From the NCBI RefSeq assembly GCF_052156535.1, contig NZ_JBQKUP010000022.1, positions 45,381 through 109,380 on the forward strand: a stretch of DNA of 64,000 bases. The letters are read 5' to 3'. The DNA comes from Nitrospira_E sp052156535. Its GTDB lineage: Bacteria > Nitrospirota > Nitrospiria > Nitrospirales > UBA8639. Under the pieces are notes generated by a model. The model was given only the letters and a program-made list of their open reading frames with translations. It had not been told where the DNA came from and searched no databases. A program made the position numbers and the translations under genes. Shown here in pieces: positions 53,099 through 63,300 of the stretch; the stretch's first letter is position 1; every line of letters starts with the position of its first letter.

Positions 53099-54946
53099 TT
53101 ACAAATCGGGAAAATGAAAATTCCCTGGCAGGTCTAGAAAAAATGTGGCGCCTTGCCCCAGACCCTCACTTTGAGCGCGAAGGGCCCCGCCCATATTTTT
53201 TGCCAATAATGCACCGTGATGCAGACTCAAGCCCCGTCCTCCATTTTTGGTGCTATACCCTTGACCAAAAATTTTCGTAATGTCGTCGGGAGGAATCCCG
53301 CTGCCGGTATCCTGAACTTCCAAGCAAAGAGAATCCGGAGGGCCAATGATGAGCTTGATACGCACAATTAAGTGCCTCTGGGCAGCCGATTCCATGGCCT
53401 GACAGGCATTGCGAATGACATCCACTAAGATTTGAAGGAGTTGATGCTTATCCACGTTGAGCTGTGGCACCTCCTGAAACTCTTGAATCACCGCAACGTT
53501 GGTTTCCTCCAACATCTTTTGATTCACGGCCAGAGCTTCCGCTATCACCTCAGCTACACATACCTGTTCCGTCATCCCGTTGGGCTTAGCCAGATCCTGT
53601 TGAGCCGCAACACATTGCTGAGCATGCCCAGCATTCTCCCTTAAGCGCTCCAATTCCAACAATGCCACTCGCTGCTCTTCCTTCAATTGCCCCGATAATT
53701 TCCCCAAATAATGCGGTACTTGTTTCCCCTTGGGGTTTTGCGATAAGTACGTTCCAAGATCTTCACGATGCTTATCCAATAACTGTGAGATCCGACCTAC
53801 ATCCCCCACCATCGAATTTTTCAAAAGATCCGTAATGACCCCGATGGATACGTTGATGCTATTTAACACATTCCCAACATTATGCAGCACACCCGTCGCC
53901 ACTTCGGCCATTCCCAACTGCCTTGAGGTTTCCATTAACTGCTCATGCAATTGCAGCTTCTCTTCTTCCATCCGTTTTCGTTCAGTGATATCCTGGGCAA
54001 CACATACCAACCCCTGAAATTGCCCCTGCAAATCCTGCATCATCGAACCAGAGACGGAAATGGTAATTTTCTGTCCCTCATGAGTCAGGAAACTGGACTC
54101 CACACCACTCACCGATCCTTGAAGTAAAAGATTTTCTATGATAGCACCTTGAGAAAATTCCTCGCCAAAAATCAAGCCGGGCGACTGCCCAATGAGCTCA
54201 TCCTCCTGATAACCCAAAAGGTTTAACAAAGAAGGATTCACTGCTCCAATGGTCATATCGGCGTTAATGACTAATAGAGAGTCGGCCATCGATCTGAGAA
54301 TATTCTCAACATAATATCTGGAAGCTGCTAATTCGCCACGAGCAGATTGCAATGCCCCCGTCGCCTCTTCGCCATTAGGGGCATTAATATCAAGGTAGGG
54401 GGTAGAGGAACAACTGATTTCATTAGAGTCGGTTGCCCTATCCAACGCCTGCTGCACGGGATTCGGTAACGGCAGGCTCAAACAACTGGCTAATTGAAAG
54501 GCCTCTTCTCCAAGGAATGGGATCCGAAGTACCGCCCATTGCTCGGGCCGGCTCACAACCAGTCGATGGGGCCAGGATGCGCGATCAGAGGGAAGACAGA
54601 AGATGCACCGTAAGGTCTGATCACATTTCCACAGCCCCTCAGCCAGATCTCGCACGATCTCCCATTCCCCAGCACGACCCTCAATGACAACGAGTGCAAA
54701 GGGATTGTTCGCAGCTTGAGCCTCTGCGAACTTCGCTAATGCCTGAGGCCCCATTTCCACGCTGACAAGGGTGAACTGCGGTAAAGATGCCTGAGCACCG
54801 GAGTTCGCAATACTTTTGTCACTTAATAAGCTCTCTATCGGCCGGACATTCACAGACGGCGCAGACAACGCGGCGCGCAACAAGCCTTGGATTTCGGGAT
54901 GCGTCCAAACTAGTAAAACAGGGCGATGCGCAGGAATCGGTACCAT
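53099..54946 (-). CDS. PAS-domain histidine kinase, HNVGN type
   Basis: A 615-residue sensor kinase without membrane segments. It has a diverged receiver-like N-terminus (about 8-150), a PAS domain (about 215-335, ILRSMADSLLVINADMTIG and DITERKRMEEE), the box ATGVLHNVGNVLNSINVS with the likely phospho-acceptor His, and a HATPase domain (VIRNACQAM, QDTGSGIPPDD, GRGLSLHH). The motif LSQNPKGKQVP is shared with two neighbouring kinases. Confidence 0.88.
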   Translation of the reverse strand: MVPIPAHRPVLLVWTHPEIQGLLRAALSAPSVNVRPIESLLSDKSIANSGAQASLPQFTLVSVEMGPQALAKFAEAQAANNPFALVVIEGRAGEWEIVRDLAEGLWKCDQTLRCIFCLPSDRASWPHRLVVSRPEQWAVLRIPFLGEEAFQLASCLSLPLPNPVQQALDRATDSNEISCSSTPYLDINAPNGEEATGALQSARGELAASRYYVENILRSMADSLLVINADMTIGAVNPSLLNLLGYQEDELIGQSPGLIFGEEFSQGAIIENLLLQGSVSGVESSFLTHEGQKITISVSGSMMQDLQGQFQGLVCVAQDITERKRMEEEKLQLHEQLMETSRQLGMAEVATGVLHNVGNVLNSINVSIGVITDLLKNSMVGDVGRISQLLDKHREDLGTYLSQNPKGKQVPHYLGKLSGQLKEEQRVALLELERLRENAGHAQQCVAAQQDLAKPNGMTEQVCVAEVIAEALAVNQKMLEETNVAVIQEFQEVPQLNVDKHQLLQILVDVIRNACQAMESAAQRHLIVRIKLIIGPPDSLCLEVQDTGSGIPPDDITKIFGQGYSTKNGGRGLSLHHGALLAKNMGGALRAQSEGLGQGATFFLDLPGNFHFPDL

Positions 54947-55066
54947 AAATTATAATGAAATTAAAAAATTTCTTCCCAATATCCACAAAGCAAATTTAAG
55001 CAATCTACGCTTCTCCCAATCGGTAAATCCCTGTGGGTCATCTTTGGAACTGCCCGTCAACTCTTC

Positions 55067-56530
55067 TCATCGCTGAATGGGGAGCGTGACTATAAAGGTT
55101 GATCCTTCTCCCAGATTGGAACGAACGGAGATGGCTCCACCGCACTGTTCGACAATACGTTGACACACTGCTAACCCAATCCCTGTCCCTTCGAATTCCT
55201 CTTTCCGATGAAGTCGCTTAAACATCCCAAAAATATTTTCGAAATGTTCTGGCGGAATACCAATTCCCTTATCTTGAATTTCGATTTGACAAAGTTTCCC
55301 ATGCTGGCCTGAACCTGTGTGACGTCGATCCTGAATAATCGTTGCTGTGATACGAATGACAGGTGGCACCCCCGGCTGATGAAATTTCAAGGCATTGCCC
55401 AGCAAATTTTGTAACAATTGTCTGATTTGAATCGCATTTCCATAAATGATGGGTAATTTCTCAAGTTGAACGACAGCCCGCGATTCCTCAATTCGGGCGC
55501 CTAGATCCGATAGGATTTCCTCAACCAACTCGCGCAAGACAAGCTTCTCCTCCGCCATTTGCGGAAACTCGACCCTGGAATACACCAACAGGCTTTGAAT
55601 CAGCTGTTGCATACGACCAGCCGCATTTTTGACGCGATCAACATACCCCAGACCATGAGTGGTAAGAGCTGATCCATACTTCAGCCGTAAAAGATCAAGG
55701 AATACCTGTATGGAATGAAGCGGTTCCTGTAAATCATGGGCTGCAACCGACGCAAATTGCTCCAAGTCGCGATTCGACCTGGCCAATTCATCGGTTTTGT
55801 GACGCAATATGACTTCGACCCGTTCCCGTTCATGAATTTCATTCAACGCATGGTCCCGAACAGCAGAAAGTTCGAGAGTGCGTTCTTCGACATCACGGAT
55901 CGCGTGAGCTAACTGCGCCTCAACCGCTTGTCGCCTGAACAAAGCCTGCTCCAAACGACGGTTGGTTTCTTCTAGGAGGCCCGTGCGCGTCATGACGACC
56001 TGTTCGAGATCCTGAACCCGCAACCGGGCCTGCTGAGCCCAATGCCACTTCATCGTCAAAACTGAAGACAATTGCCACACCTCAATCGGATCAAAGGGCT
56101 TACGTAAAATTAATAATTGATCCCGGCGTCCTAATCGAGGCAATACCTCCGACCATCCACAATCAGGATAGGCCGTACACAATACGACCTGTACGTCAGA
56201 ATCCTCATCCCAAATTCGCTCAACCGTTTCAAACCCGTCCCAGCCATTAGGCAATTGGACATCCAAGAACACCACCGCAAAGGGAGACCCCTCCGCCTTA
56301 GCTTGCGTGACCAGATCACGCCCTGACTCCCCATTGTCCACACAATCGAGATCGAAGGGTTCTTTTCCATGATGCAGGAAGGGCTCATCAAAAAGATCAT
56401 GACTGCCCTCCGAGCACGAATCGGAAATGAATCTTATGGCGGGACACAGAATTTTCCGAAAATCCTGTAAAACGTTCGGACTATCATCAATCACTAAGAT
56501 CCGTCGATTAAGAGTACAGACGGGATTCAT
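55067..56530 (-). CDS. Receiver-histidine kinase hybrid
   Basis: A 487-residue protein with an N-terminal receiver (ILVIDDSPNVLQDF; phospho-acceptor Asp in VVFLDVQLPNGWDG; LCTAYPDC; LILRKPFDP), a coiled coil (about 170-245), a canonical HisKA box SVAAHDLQEPLHSIQ and a HATPase domain (LLGNALKFHQP, DKGIGIPPEHF, GTGIGLAV). This kinase is of ordinary HisKA type, unlike its neighbours. Its start overlaps the stop of the upstream kinase (ATGA). Confidence 0.9.
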   Translation of the reverse strand: MNPVCTLNRRILVIDDSPNVLQDFRKILCPAIRFISDSCSEGSHDLFDEPFLHHGKEPFDLDCVDNGESGRDLVTQAKAEGSPFAVVFLDVQLPNGWDGFETVERIWDEDSDVQVVLCTAYPDCGWSEVLPRLGRRDQLLILRKPFDPIEVWQLSSVLTMKWHWAQQARLRVQDLEQVVMTRTGLLEETNRRLEQALFRRQAVEAQLAHAIRDVEERTLELSAVRDHALNEIHERERVEVILRHKTDELARSNRDLEQFASVAAHDLQEPLHSIQVFLDLLRLKYGSALTTHGLGYVDRVKNAAGRMQQLIQSLLVYSRVEFPQMAEEKLVLRELVEEILSDLGARIEESRAVVQLEKLPIIYGNAIQIRQLLQNLLGNALKFHQPGVPPVIRITATIIQDRRHTGSGQHGKLCQIEIQDKGIGIPPEHFENIFGMFKRLHRKEEFEGTGIGLAVCQRIVEQCGGAISVRSNLGEGSTFIVTLPIQR

Positions 56531-57855
56531 GTCTGTCCTGCCCCTACCTCAACCGGAAGGATCAGTGTCAAGGTTGCACCGGCGCCAACCCCTTCGCTAT
56601 GGGCCTGCAACAATCCACCCATACGATGAATCTTGACCATCGAACTATGCAGACCAATCCCATTGCCATCGTGTTTGGTCGTAAAACCGCGAGTAAACAT
56701 TCTGGCCAAATGTTCAGGCGCAATTCCCATTCCCGTGTCTTGAATTGTGATGACAACCGAAAAACCATCTTCTGTCCGAACTTCGACTCCTATGGTGAGC
56801 TGGTGGTCGACTCCGTCATTTGATTGCATCGCCTGTTTAGCATTTCGTAGCAGATTCACGAGAATTTGAAGGAGCTGATGCCGATCGGTTACAACAGCCG
56901 GGACAGGCTGATAGTCTCGTTGGATCCTTATCCACTTCGCATCCCCAGGTTGAAAACTTAACTCCACCGCTTGATCGAGAATTTCCACCACAGAGAGAGC
57001 CTCACTGGTGCCCCGAGACTTCGCCATCGTCTGATGTGAAATGATAATTTGTTTCACGTGATCAATATTGCGAACCAGGCCTTCCAATTCTTTTAGCACG
57101 TTCTGTTGCTCTGCTATGAGGTGGCTCCCCAATTTCATAATCGCCGGCGGAATCCGCTTTCCTTTTGAATCCTGAGTGAGGAAAATTTCCCAATTCTCAT
57201 CATGCCGCTTTAACAGTTCCGCAATTCGATGAACCAAAATCACTGAAGACTGATCAATCAACTCATGGACCACATGCACCGCCACATTGACGCTATTAAG
57301 CACATTACCCACATTGTGCAACACGGTTGAGGCCACATCCGCCATCTCAATTTTATAAGAGGCATCTTCCACCTGCCTGCGCAATTGCTCCCGCTCGATC
57401 AAGCCCCGACGTCGAACCAACCCCTCTTGAATGGCCCAGGGAATCGCGACACCTGCCATATGCTCATTTACCAGCCAATCAATAGCCGTTTCGGTTATTC
57501 CCTCCCCCTCGTGAATATCTTCATGAATCAATCCCAAAATAAACGCATTGCCACAGGTTTTTTTGATATCGCGCGCAATCTCCTCACCCCTTCGCTTCAC
57601 GCGACAGTCCACCAAAATGAGATCAAATGGGTTGTCAGAGTCAGAACAGAAGGGATGCACTGAGGTATAGTCAAGCCAGGTGATCTGAAGCATGGAACCC
57701 CGAGAAGCCAACACCCTTTGACAGGATGGGGAAAGATCCCTTTCCTGAAGTCCCACGATCCCCACACGAAGAAGCGGAAATTCTGAAAGCACCTGCCGAT
57801 TAGATTCCGACATGCCCTGGGCCATCACATAAAGGGAATAAGGAGAGGAGGTCAC
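56527..57855 (-). CDS. Histidine kinase, HNVGN type, with degenerate receiver
   Basis: A 442-residue protein. The N-terminal ~130 residues look like a receiver that has lost most key residues but keeps FDLILVDCRVK. The box STVLHNVGNVLNSVNVAV, the motif LTQDSKGKRIP and a HATPase (LLRNAKQAMQ, QDTGMGIAPEHL, GNGIGLHSSM) follow. GTG at 57855 is used; no clear ribosome-binding site is visible. Confidence 0.87.
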   Translation of the reverse strand: MTSSPYSLYVMAQGMSESNRQVLSEFPLLRVGIVGLQERDLSPSCQRVLASRGSMLQITWLDYTSVHPFCSDSDNPFDLILVDCRVKRRGEEIARDIKKTCGNAFILGLIHEDIHEGEGITETAIDWLVNEHMAGVAIPWAIQEGLVRRRGLIEREQLRRQVEDASYKIEMADVASTVLHNVGNVLNSVNVAVHVVHELIDQSSVILVHRIAELLKRHDENWEIFLTQDSKGKRIPPAIMKLGSHLIAEQQNVLKELEGLVRNIDHVKQIIISHQTMAKSRGTSEALSVVEILDQAVELSFQPGDAKWIRIQRDYQPVPAVVTDRHQLLQILVNLLRNAKQAMQSNDGVDHQLTIGVEVRTEDGFSVVITIQDTGMGIAPEHLARMFTRGFTTKHDGNGIGLHSSMVKIHRMGGLLQAHSEGVGAGATLTLILPVEVGAGQT

Positions 57856-58093
57856 TCATGAAGGAGAAATAGCTCAAACATAAAAAAACAGCAGTCTACG
57901 CTGGACGGATGAAATTCCGCCCTGAACATCCATGGTATTTCATTCTCAGGAACATGCGAATTAAGGCTTCCCTGACTTGCCGACATATTGCGCACACTGT
58001 AAAGAGAGACCATCCCCTAATCCACAAATATCCTTCCAAAAAAATTAATATCCCATACGCACGAATTTACAAAATATGAGAGATGCACTTACT

Positions 58094-58657
58094 TCAGTGG
58101 GCTTTGATTGTTTCCTCGGCCCGTTCTTCTGCCCATTTGGCTAATAATTCCAACTGCGACTTTGCTTGACGCGATTCCGCCCAACGTTTGGTAAGGGAAT
58201 TCGCCAACTGCCAAACTTCAATATTATCAAACGGCTTTCGCAAGATGAGGAGTTGGCCATTGTTATTCAATCGTTGAATGACATCTTCCCATGCATGATC
58301 CGAGAATGCCGTACAGATCACAATCTGCAAATCAGGATCTTCTTCCCACAGATGCTCCACAGTCTCTACGCCATCCCAGCCTGGAGGCATGCGCATATCC
58401 ACAAAGGCAACCGCATACGGCCGTTCAGCCTTCATCGCATCTTGCACCATCCGATGTCCCATTTGCCCTTGGTCCGCAGTTTCAACTTCAAACTTCTCAA
58501 CAATTTTTTGTTCTTCCACATCATCAAACAATTCGGCCCGAACCTCTTGAAGCAGCGAGGTGTCTAATGATCTCTCAAGAATTTTTCGAAAATCATCGTG
58601 GATCGCCACATTATCATCAATCACCAAAATACGCCGGTTGCCTTGTTCCTTCTCCAT
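58094..58657 (-). CDS. Response regulator (receiver only)
   Basis: A 187-residue protein: one receiver (ILVIDDNVAIHDDFRKIL; Asp in AFVDMRMPPGWDGVE; ICTAFSDHAW; LILRKPFDN) with a long insertion after the first helix, and a C-terminal helical tail. It closely resembles the receiver of the hybrid at 55067-56530. Start and the preceding stop share an A (TAATG). Confidence 0.9.
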   Translation of the reverse strand: MEKEQGNRRILVIDDNVAIHDDFRKILERSLDTSLLQEVRAELFDDVEEQKIVEKFEVETADQGQMGHRMVQDAMKAERPYAVAFVDMRMPPGWDGVETVEHLWEEDPDLQIVICTAFSDHAWEDVIQRLNNNGQLLILRKPFDNIEVWQLANSLTKRWAESRQAKSQLELLAKWAEERAEETIKAH

Positions 58658-59517
58658 TACCGTTCTCCCTCCATGTGAATAACTGGCAAATCAAGAGTAA
58701 ATATTGCTCCCTGCATTGGACCGTCACTCCACACCCGCAGCGATCCAGCAAGCTCTTTGGCCGCTATAGCACTGGCATGAAGATTCGGCAACAGGTCTGA
58801 TTGCTCCCCCGGCGCCTGCGGGAAAAACACCCGCGTGAGACAATCCAAAGGGATTCCGCTTCCAGTATCAGCGACCTGCAAGCGGACAAACCTTTCGCGG
58901 TCCGGGCAGGGCAACACAGATAGAGTGAGGCGATGGGTACGGTCGGTTATCTTCCGCATCCCATTGATCGCGTTCCGGATCAAATTCACCACAATACAGA
59001 GGAGCTTGGATACCTCCAGAATACCTTCGCCAACCATTTGATACTCCCGACACACTTGGACTCCCATCCGATCCAATTCACCCTGATGAGGAGCCAAAGC
59101 CTCATCCATAATCGTTGCAAACTGAATGGTATCTTTAAATCCCCCGACCCGAAGGGGTGCTTGCCCAACCGTCAGAAAATATTCCAATTGTTCAAGGTGA
59201 TAATTGAGTGTGGTCAATTCTGTCAGAGTGTCGAGGTGGTTCTGTGCCAATTCCTCACTCAACTGCCCCAAGAAATGTGGAAGTTTTTTCCCTTTGGGAT
59301 CCTGAGTGAGGTACTTCCCATATTCATGGCTATGGGCCTCCAACATATCTGCAACCCGCCCAACATCTGCCACATGAAATTCCCGAAGCCGATGGCTAAT
59401 AAGCCCGGCAGAAACATGTATGCTATTCAAGACATTTCGCATTCGATGGAAGATGGACTCCCCCACTGCTCCCATTTGTCCTTCAGAAACCCCTGATGAT
59501 TTCGTCTGAGCCGTCAT
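58657..59517 (-). CDS. Histidine kinase, HNVGN-related
   Basis: A 286-residue kinase without sensor domain. The H-box reads SIFHRMRNVLNSIHVSAG, a variant of HNVGN; the shared motif is LTQDPKGKKLP. The HATPase domain (VNLIRNAINGM, VADTGSGIPLDC) has a weak G2 box, as the usual GxGLGL is not clear. It is translationally linked to the response regulator. Confidence 0.82.
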   Translation of the reverse strand: MTAQTKSSGVSEGQMGAVGESIFHRMRNVLNSIHVSAGLISHRLREFHVADVGRVADMLEAHSHEYGKYLTQDPKGKKLPHFLGQLSEELAQNHLDTLTELTTLNYHLEQLEYFLTVGQAPLRVGGFKDTIQFATIMDEALAPHQGELDRMGVQVCREYQMVGEGILEVSKLLCIVVNLIRNAINGMRKITDRTHRLTLSVLPCPDRERFVRLQVADTGSGIPLDCLTRVFFPQAPGEQSDLLPNLHASAIAAKELAGSLRVWSDGPMQGAIFTLDLPVIHMEGER

Positions 59518-60304
59518 CACGAAAATAGTCGTCGAGGTCCCTTTACCGAGATGGCATTTAAATTTATATTGCGAAATCTATTGTTTCTACAGCGTTTGCA
59601 CGAATCCCGGTTATGAAAACGGAAGAGAACATGCCAAAACATCTCAACCGAATCCTTGGCGCGGCATATGGAAATGAATCGGCTGTATACGAAGGAACCT
59701 TAAGAGCCTTGGAAGCTTAACTCGCATGTTCCTGCATCCTGAGAAAAGCCGATTCTCAAGGGATGGAGGTTAGCCTTGAAAAAAAAGCACCTGCTGCATC
59801 TGGCCTACGGCATGTACTCTCAGAACGGTGAGAATTTCCGAATCATTTAAAACGGAAGTATCCCTTCACGAGAAGTATCGATCGAAACTGCACATAGGTA
59901 CTGGTGTGATTTCTTTGATAAGATGTGTGGCCACCAAGGATCGAACCATGATTTCGCCAAGTCACAACAAAGGATAAAATACATGGATCAAAAAATGATT
60001 GACGGGGAAGGATAGTTCCTACAAGATAACTCAACTTAGCTATCTCGCTTTCCCAAAAATGACTTACCCCCTTTTGAATTCTCAGAGCGGTCTTGACTTC
60101 TTTTTACGGGGAAATAATAGAAACCATGCTACCATTGAACCATCTCGGGCTCAGGGTTTACCCAAATTCTACAGCCCTTGGGGTCCTATTCCGGGCAACA
60201 ACCGACAGATAGTTTCGGTTCCGTCATGAAGCATATTTGTCTAATATCTCCTTGAACTCAAGGATAATTGAAGAAAAAACCAATACTCACACCTCGTAAT
60301 CCCG
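59518..60304. other. Intergenic stretch between the signalling cluster and the acyltransferase gene
   Basis: Divergent promoter region of 787 bases. Short frames on both strands have no recognisable features. A promoter candidate is at 60093-60120; otherwise nothing is seen. Confidence 0.5.
60093..60120 (+). promoter_or_regulatory. Candidate sigma-70 promoter
   Basis: TTGACT (60093-60098), a 16-base spacer and TAATAG (60115-60120), 184 bases before the acyltransferase gene. Confidence 0.4.
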
Positions 60305-63300
60305 GTGACTGAATCTTCCTCAGCTTCCCCACCACCTGCAGCTCAGTCTGCAGCTCTCCGCGGCCTGCTCGTCGCGCAATTTTTTGGAGCCTTTAATGAT
60401 AATGCCTGGAAACTCATTGTCGCCCTCCTGGCTATTAAACAAGTCGGCGCCTCGGTAGGTGCCTCTGGGCCGGACTTTGAAGCAGCCTCCCAGACCACCA
60501 CCACACAAGCCTTTGTGATCTTTACCCTTCCCCTGATGGTGGTTTCGGCCTTTGCCGGAGTCTTTTCCGATCGGTTCAGTAAGCGAACCGTCATCGTCGT
60601 CATGAAAGCCGTAGAAGTCTTGTTGATGGGAGCCGGGACCGCAGCCCTTTTTTGGAATCCGCTAGGTGGAGTCCTCCCTCTCCTGGTACTAGCCGCAATG
60701 GGTGCCCAAAGCGCCCTTTTTAGTCCTTCCAAATATGGAATTCTTCCTGAACTCCTGCCGCACCATCGCCTTTCATGGGGAAATGGTCAACTCGAGATGT
60801 GGACCTTCATCGCCATCATTGCAGGGACCGCATTGGCAGGTCCCTTGCTGGACCTTTCCGGCCAAACTCCATGGCTAACAGGTTTAGTGCTTATGGCGTG
60901 CTCGGGAATAGGTTTATGGGCTTCATTGTTTATTCCCACAGTCCCACGGGCTCGCCTTGAGGGCGGAGTGCGAGAAACCTGGATAGCCGCCATTGAAGCC
61001 CTTCGGTTAGATCGAGTCTTGAAATTGGGCATCATGGGGGCCATGGCATTTTGGACGTTGGCCAGTTTGGTTGGGCAGGATGTGTTGATCTACGCAAAAG
61101 CCGTCCTTCAATTATCTGATTCTCTTTCAGGGCTGCCCCTGGCAGCCTTCGGAATCGGAGTTGGCATTGGCTCCCTGTTGGTCGGAAAACTCTCAGCGGC
61201 CAAAGTGGAATTAGGTTACCTTCCCTTGGGAGGCACCGGGATAACCGCCAGTCTTTTCGCCTTAGGGTTTGGGGAGCCACAATTAGGAGGAACCCTCATG
61301 GCCATGGGATGCCTCGGCCTCGCCAGCGGATTTGTGGTGGTCCCGCTCAACGCTCTCATTCAATGGCGATCCCCGGCTGATCGACGAGGGGCCGTGATTG
61401 CCTTTGCCAACACCCTGGTCTTTGGGGGAGTCCTTTTGGGATCTCTGGGATCAGGATTCCTGTCAAAGATCGGGCTTAGCGCCAGCAATATTTTTCTCGT
61501 ATCAGGCATCGGGAGCGCGACTCTGACCATTTGGGCGCTTCGGGTTCTTCCCGAAATGTTTATTCGGTTGATGTTAGTCTTGTTCACCCACACCATTTAT
61601 CGACTCACCATTACCGGACGGGATCGTATTCCGCAAAAAGGCGGGGCACTTTTGGTGCCCAACCATGTCTCCTTCATTGACGGACTGCTCCTACTCGCCA
61701 CCACCGATCGCCCTATTCGATTTCTCGTCGACCAACATTATTATGACCATCGCGTGCTCCATCCCTTTGCCAAAATCATGGGGGTCATCCCAATTTCCTC
61801 GAACGGATCTCCCAGAAAAATTTTACATGCGTTACGGCAAGCAGGACAGAGTCTCGATCGAGGCGAACTAGTCTGCATTTTTCCAGAAGGCCAAATTACC
61901 CGTACCGGTAACCTCTTACCCTTTCGATCGGGATTCACCCGTATCGTCAAAGGCCGGAATGTCCCCATTATTCCCATCAACATCGACCGTATCTGGGGGA
62001 GTATCTTCAGTTTCATCGGTGGACGATTTTTAGCAAAATGGCCGACCTGTTTCCCCTATCCCATCACGCTCTCTATCGGCGATCCCCTTCCCTCAACCAC
62101 ATCTGCTGAAGAGGTGAGGCAAGCCGTTCAAGAATTAGGAGAAGCCGCATGGCGTTTACGAAAACCCAGCCGACGCCCTCTCCATCACAGTTTTGTATGG
62201 TCCATGCGAAAACACCCTTTTCGCCTCATGTTTGGAGATGCGATTACACCTCACGTGTCCTGCTTCAAGGCGCTGACAGGCGCTATTGCCTTGGCAAGAG
62301 CACTCAGACCTCGCTGGGAAGGGCAACACACGGTTGGAATTCTGCTTCCTCCGAGTGTGGGCGGCGCACTCGCCAATGTGGCTGCGACTCTTTCGGGAAA
62401 AACCACCGTCAATTTGAATTACACCCTTGGGGTACAAGGGTTGGAGGCCACCGCCAAACAAGCCGGATTAATAACGGTTCTCACCAGCCGCATCTTCTTA
62501 AAAAAAGCCAAAGTCGAATTTCCGGCTTACCTTACTCCTGTCTGGATCGAAGAGATTCGAAACACGATTAATTTGCAAGCTCGGCTCACCGCGGCGTTGT
62601 TAGCGCTCTTCGCTCCAATCCGGATGTTGGAGCGTCACTGTGGAGCCACAATACATCCCTCTATCGATGATATCGCCACCATTATTTTTAGTAGCGGGAG
62701 CACGGGAGAACCTAAAGGCGTCCTGCTGAGTCATTTCAACCTTGATTCAAACGTGGAGGGAATTGCCCAAGTCCTGCACCTGGATCACAATGACCGACTT
62801 TTGGGGGTTTTGCCGTTTTTTCATTCTTTCGGATATCTGACCACACTGTGGTTTCCACTCATCCATGGAGCCGGCGTGATCTACCATCCCTCTCCCTTGG
62901 ATGCCGGGCCCATTGGAGACCTAATCCACCAGCATCGAATCACCATCCTCTTAACGACCCCGACTTTCCTGCAATTATATCTTCGCCGCTGCACCCCGGA
63001 ACAATTCGGTTCCCTCCGGATCGTACTCACAGGCGCAGAAAAGTTACCCGACCGGCTTCTAATCGCATTCGAAAAACGATTTGGCATTCGTCCCATTGAA
63101 GGATATGGAGTCACAGAATGTTCGCCCGTGATTGCAGTCAATTGTCCAGATTTTCGAGCTTCGGGGTTTTTTCAATCCGCCTCCCGGCGGGGGACGGTCG
63201 GACAGCCACTTCCAGGCGTGTCTGTCAGAATTGTTGATCCTGATACTGAGCAACCGTTGCCGATTGGCACCCCGGGTATGCTCTTAGTCAAAGGGCCAAA

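Noticed and set aside
58933..59496. A 187-codon plus-strand frame
   Set aside because: Antisense to a well-supported histidine kinase gene.
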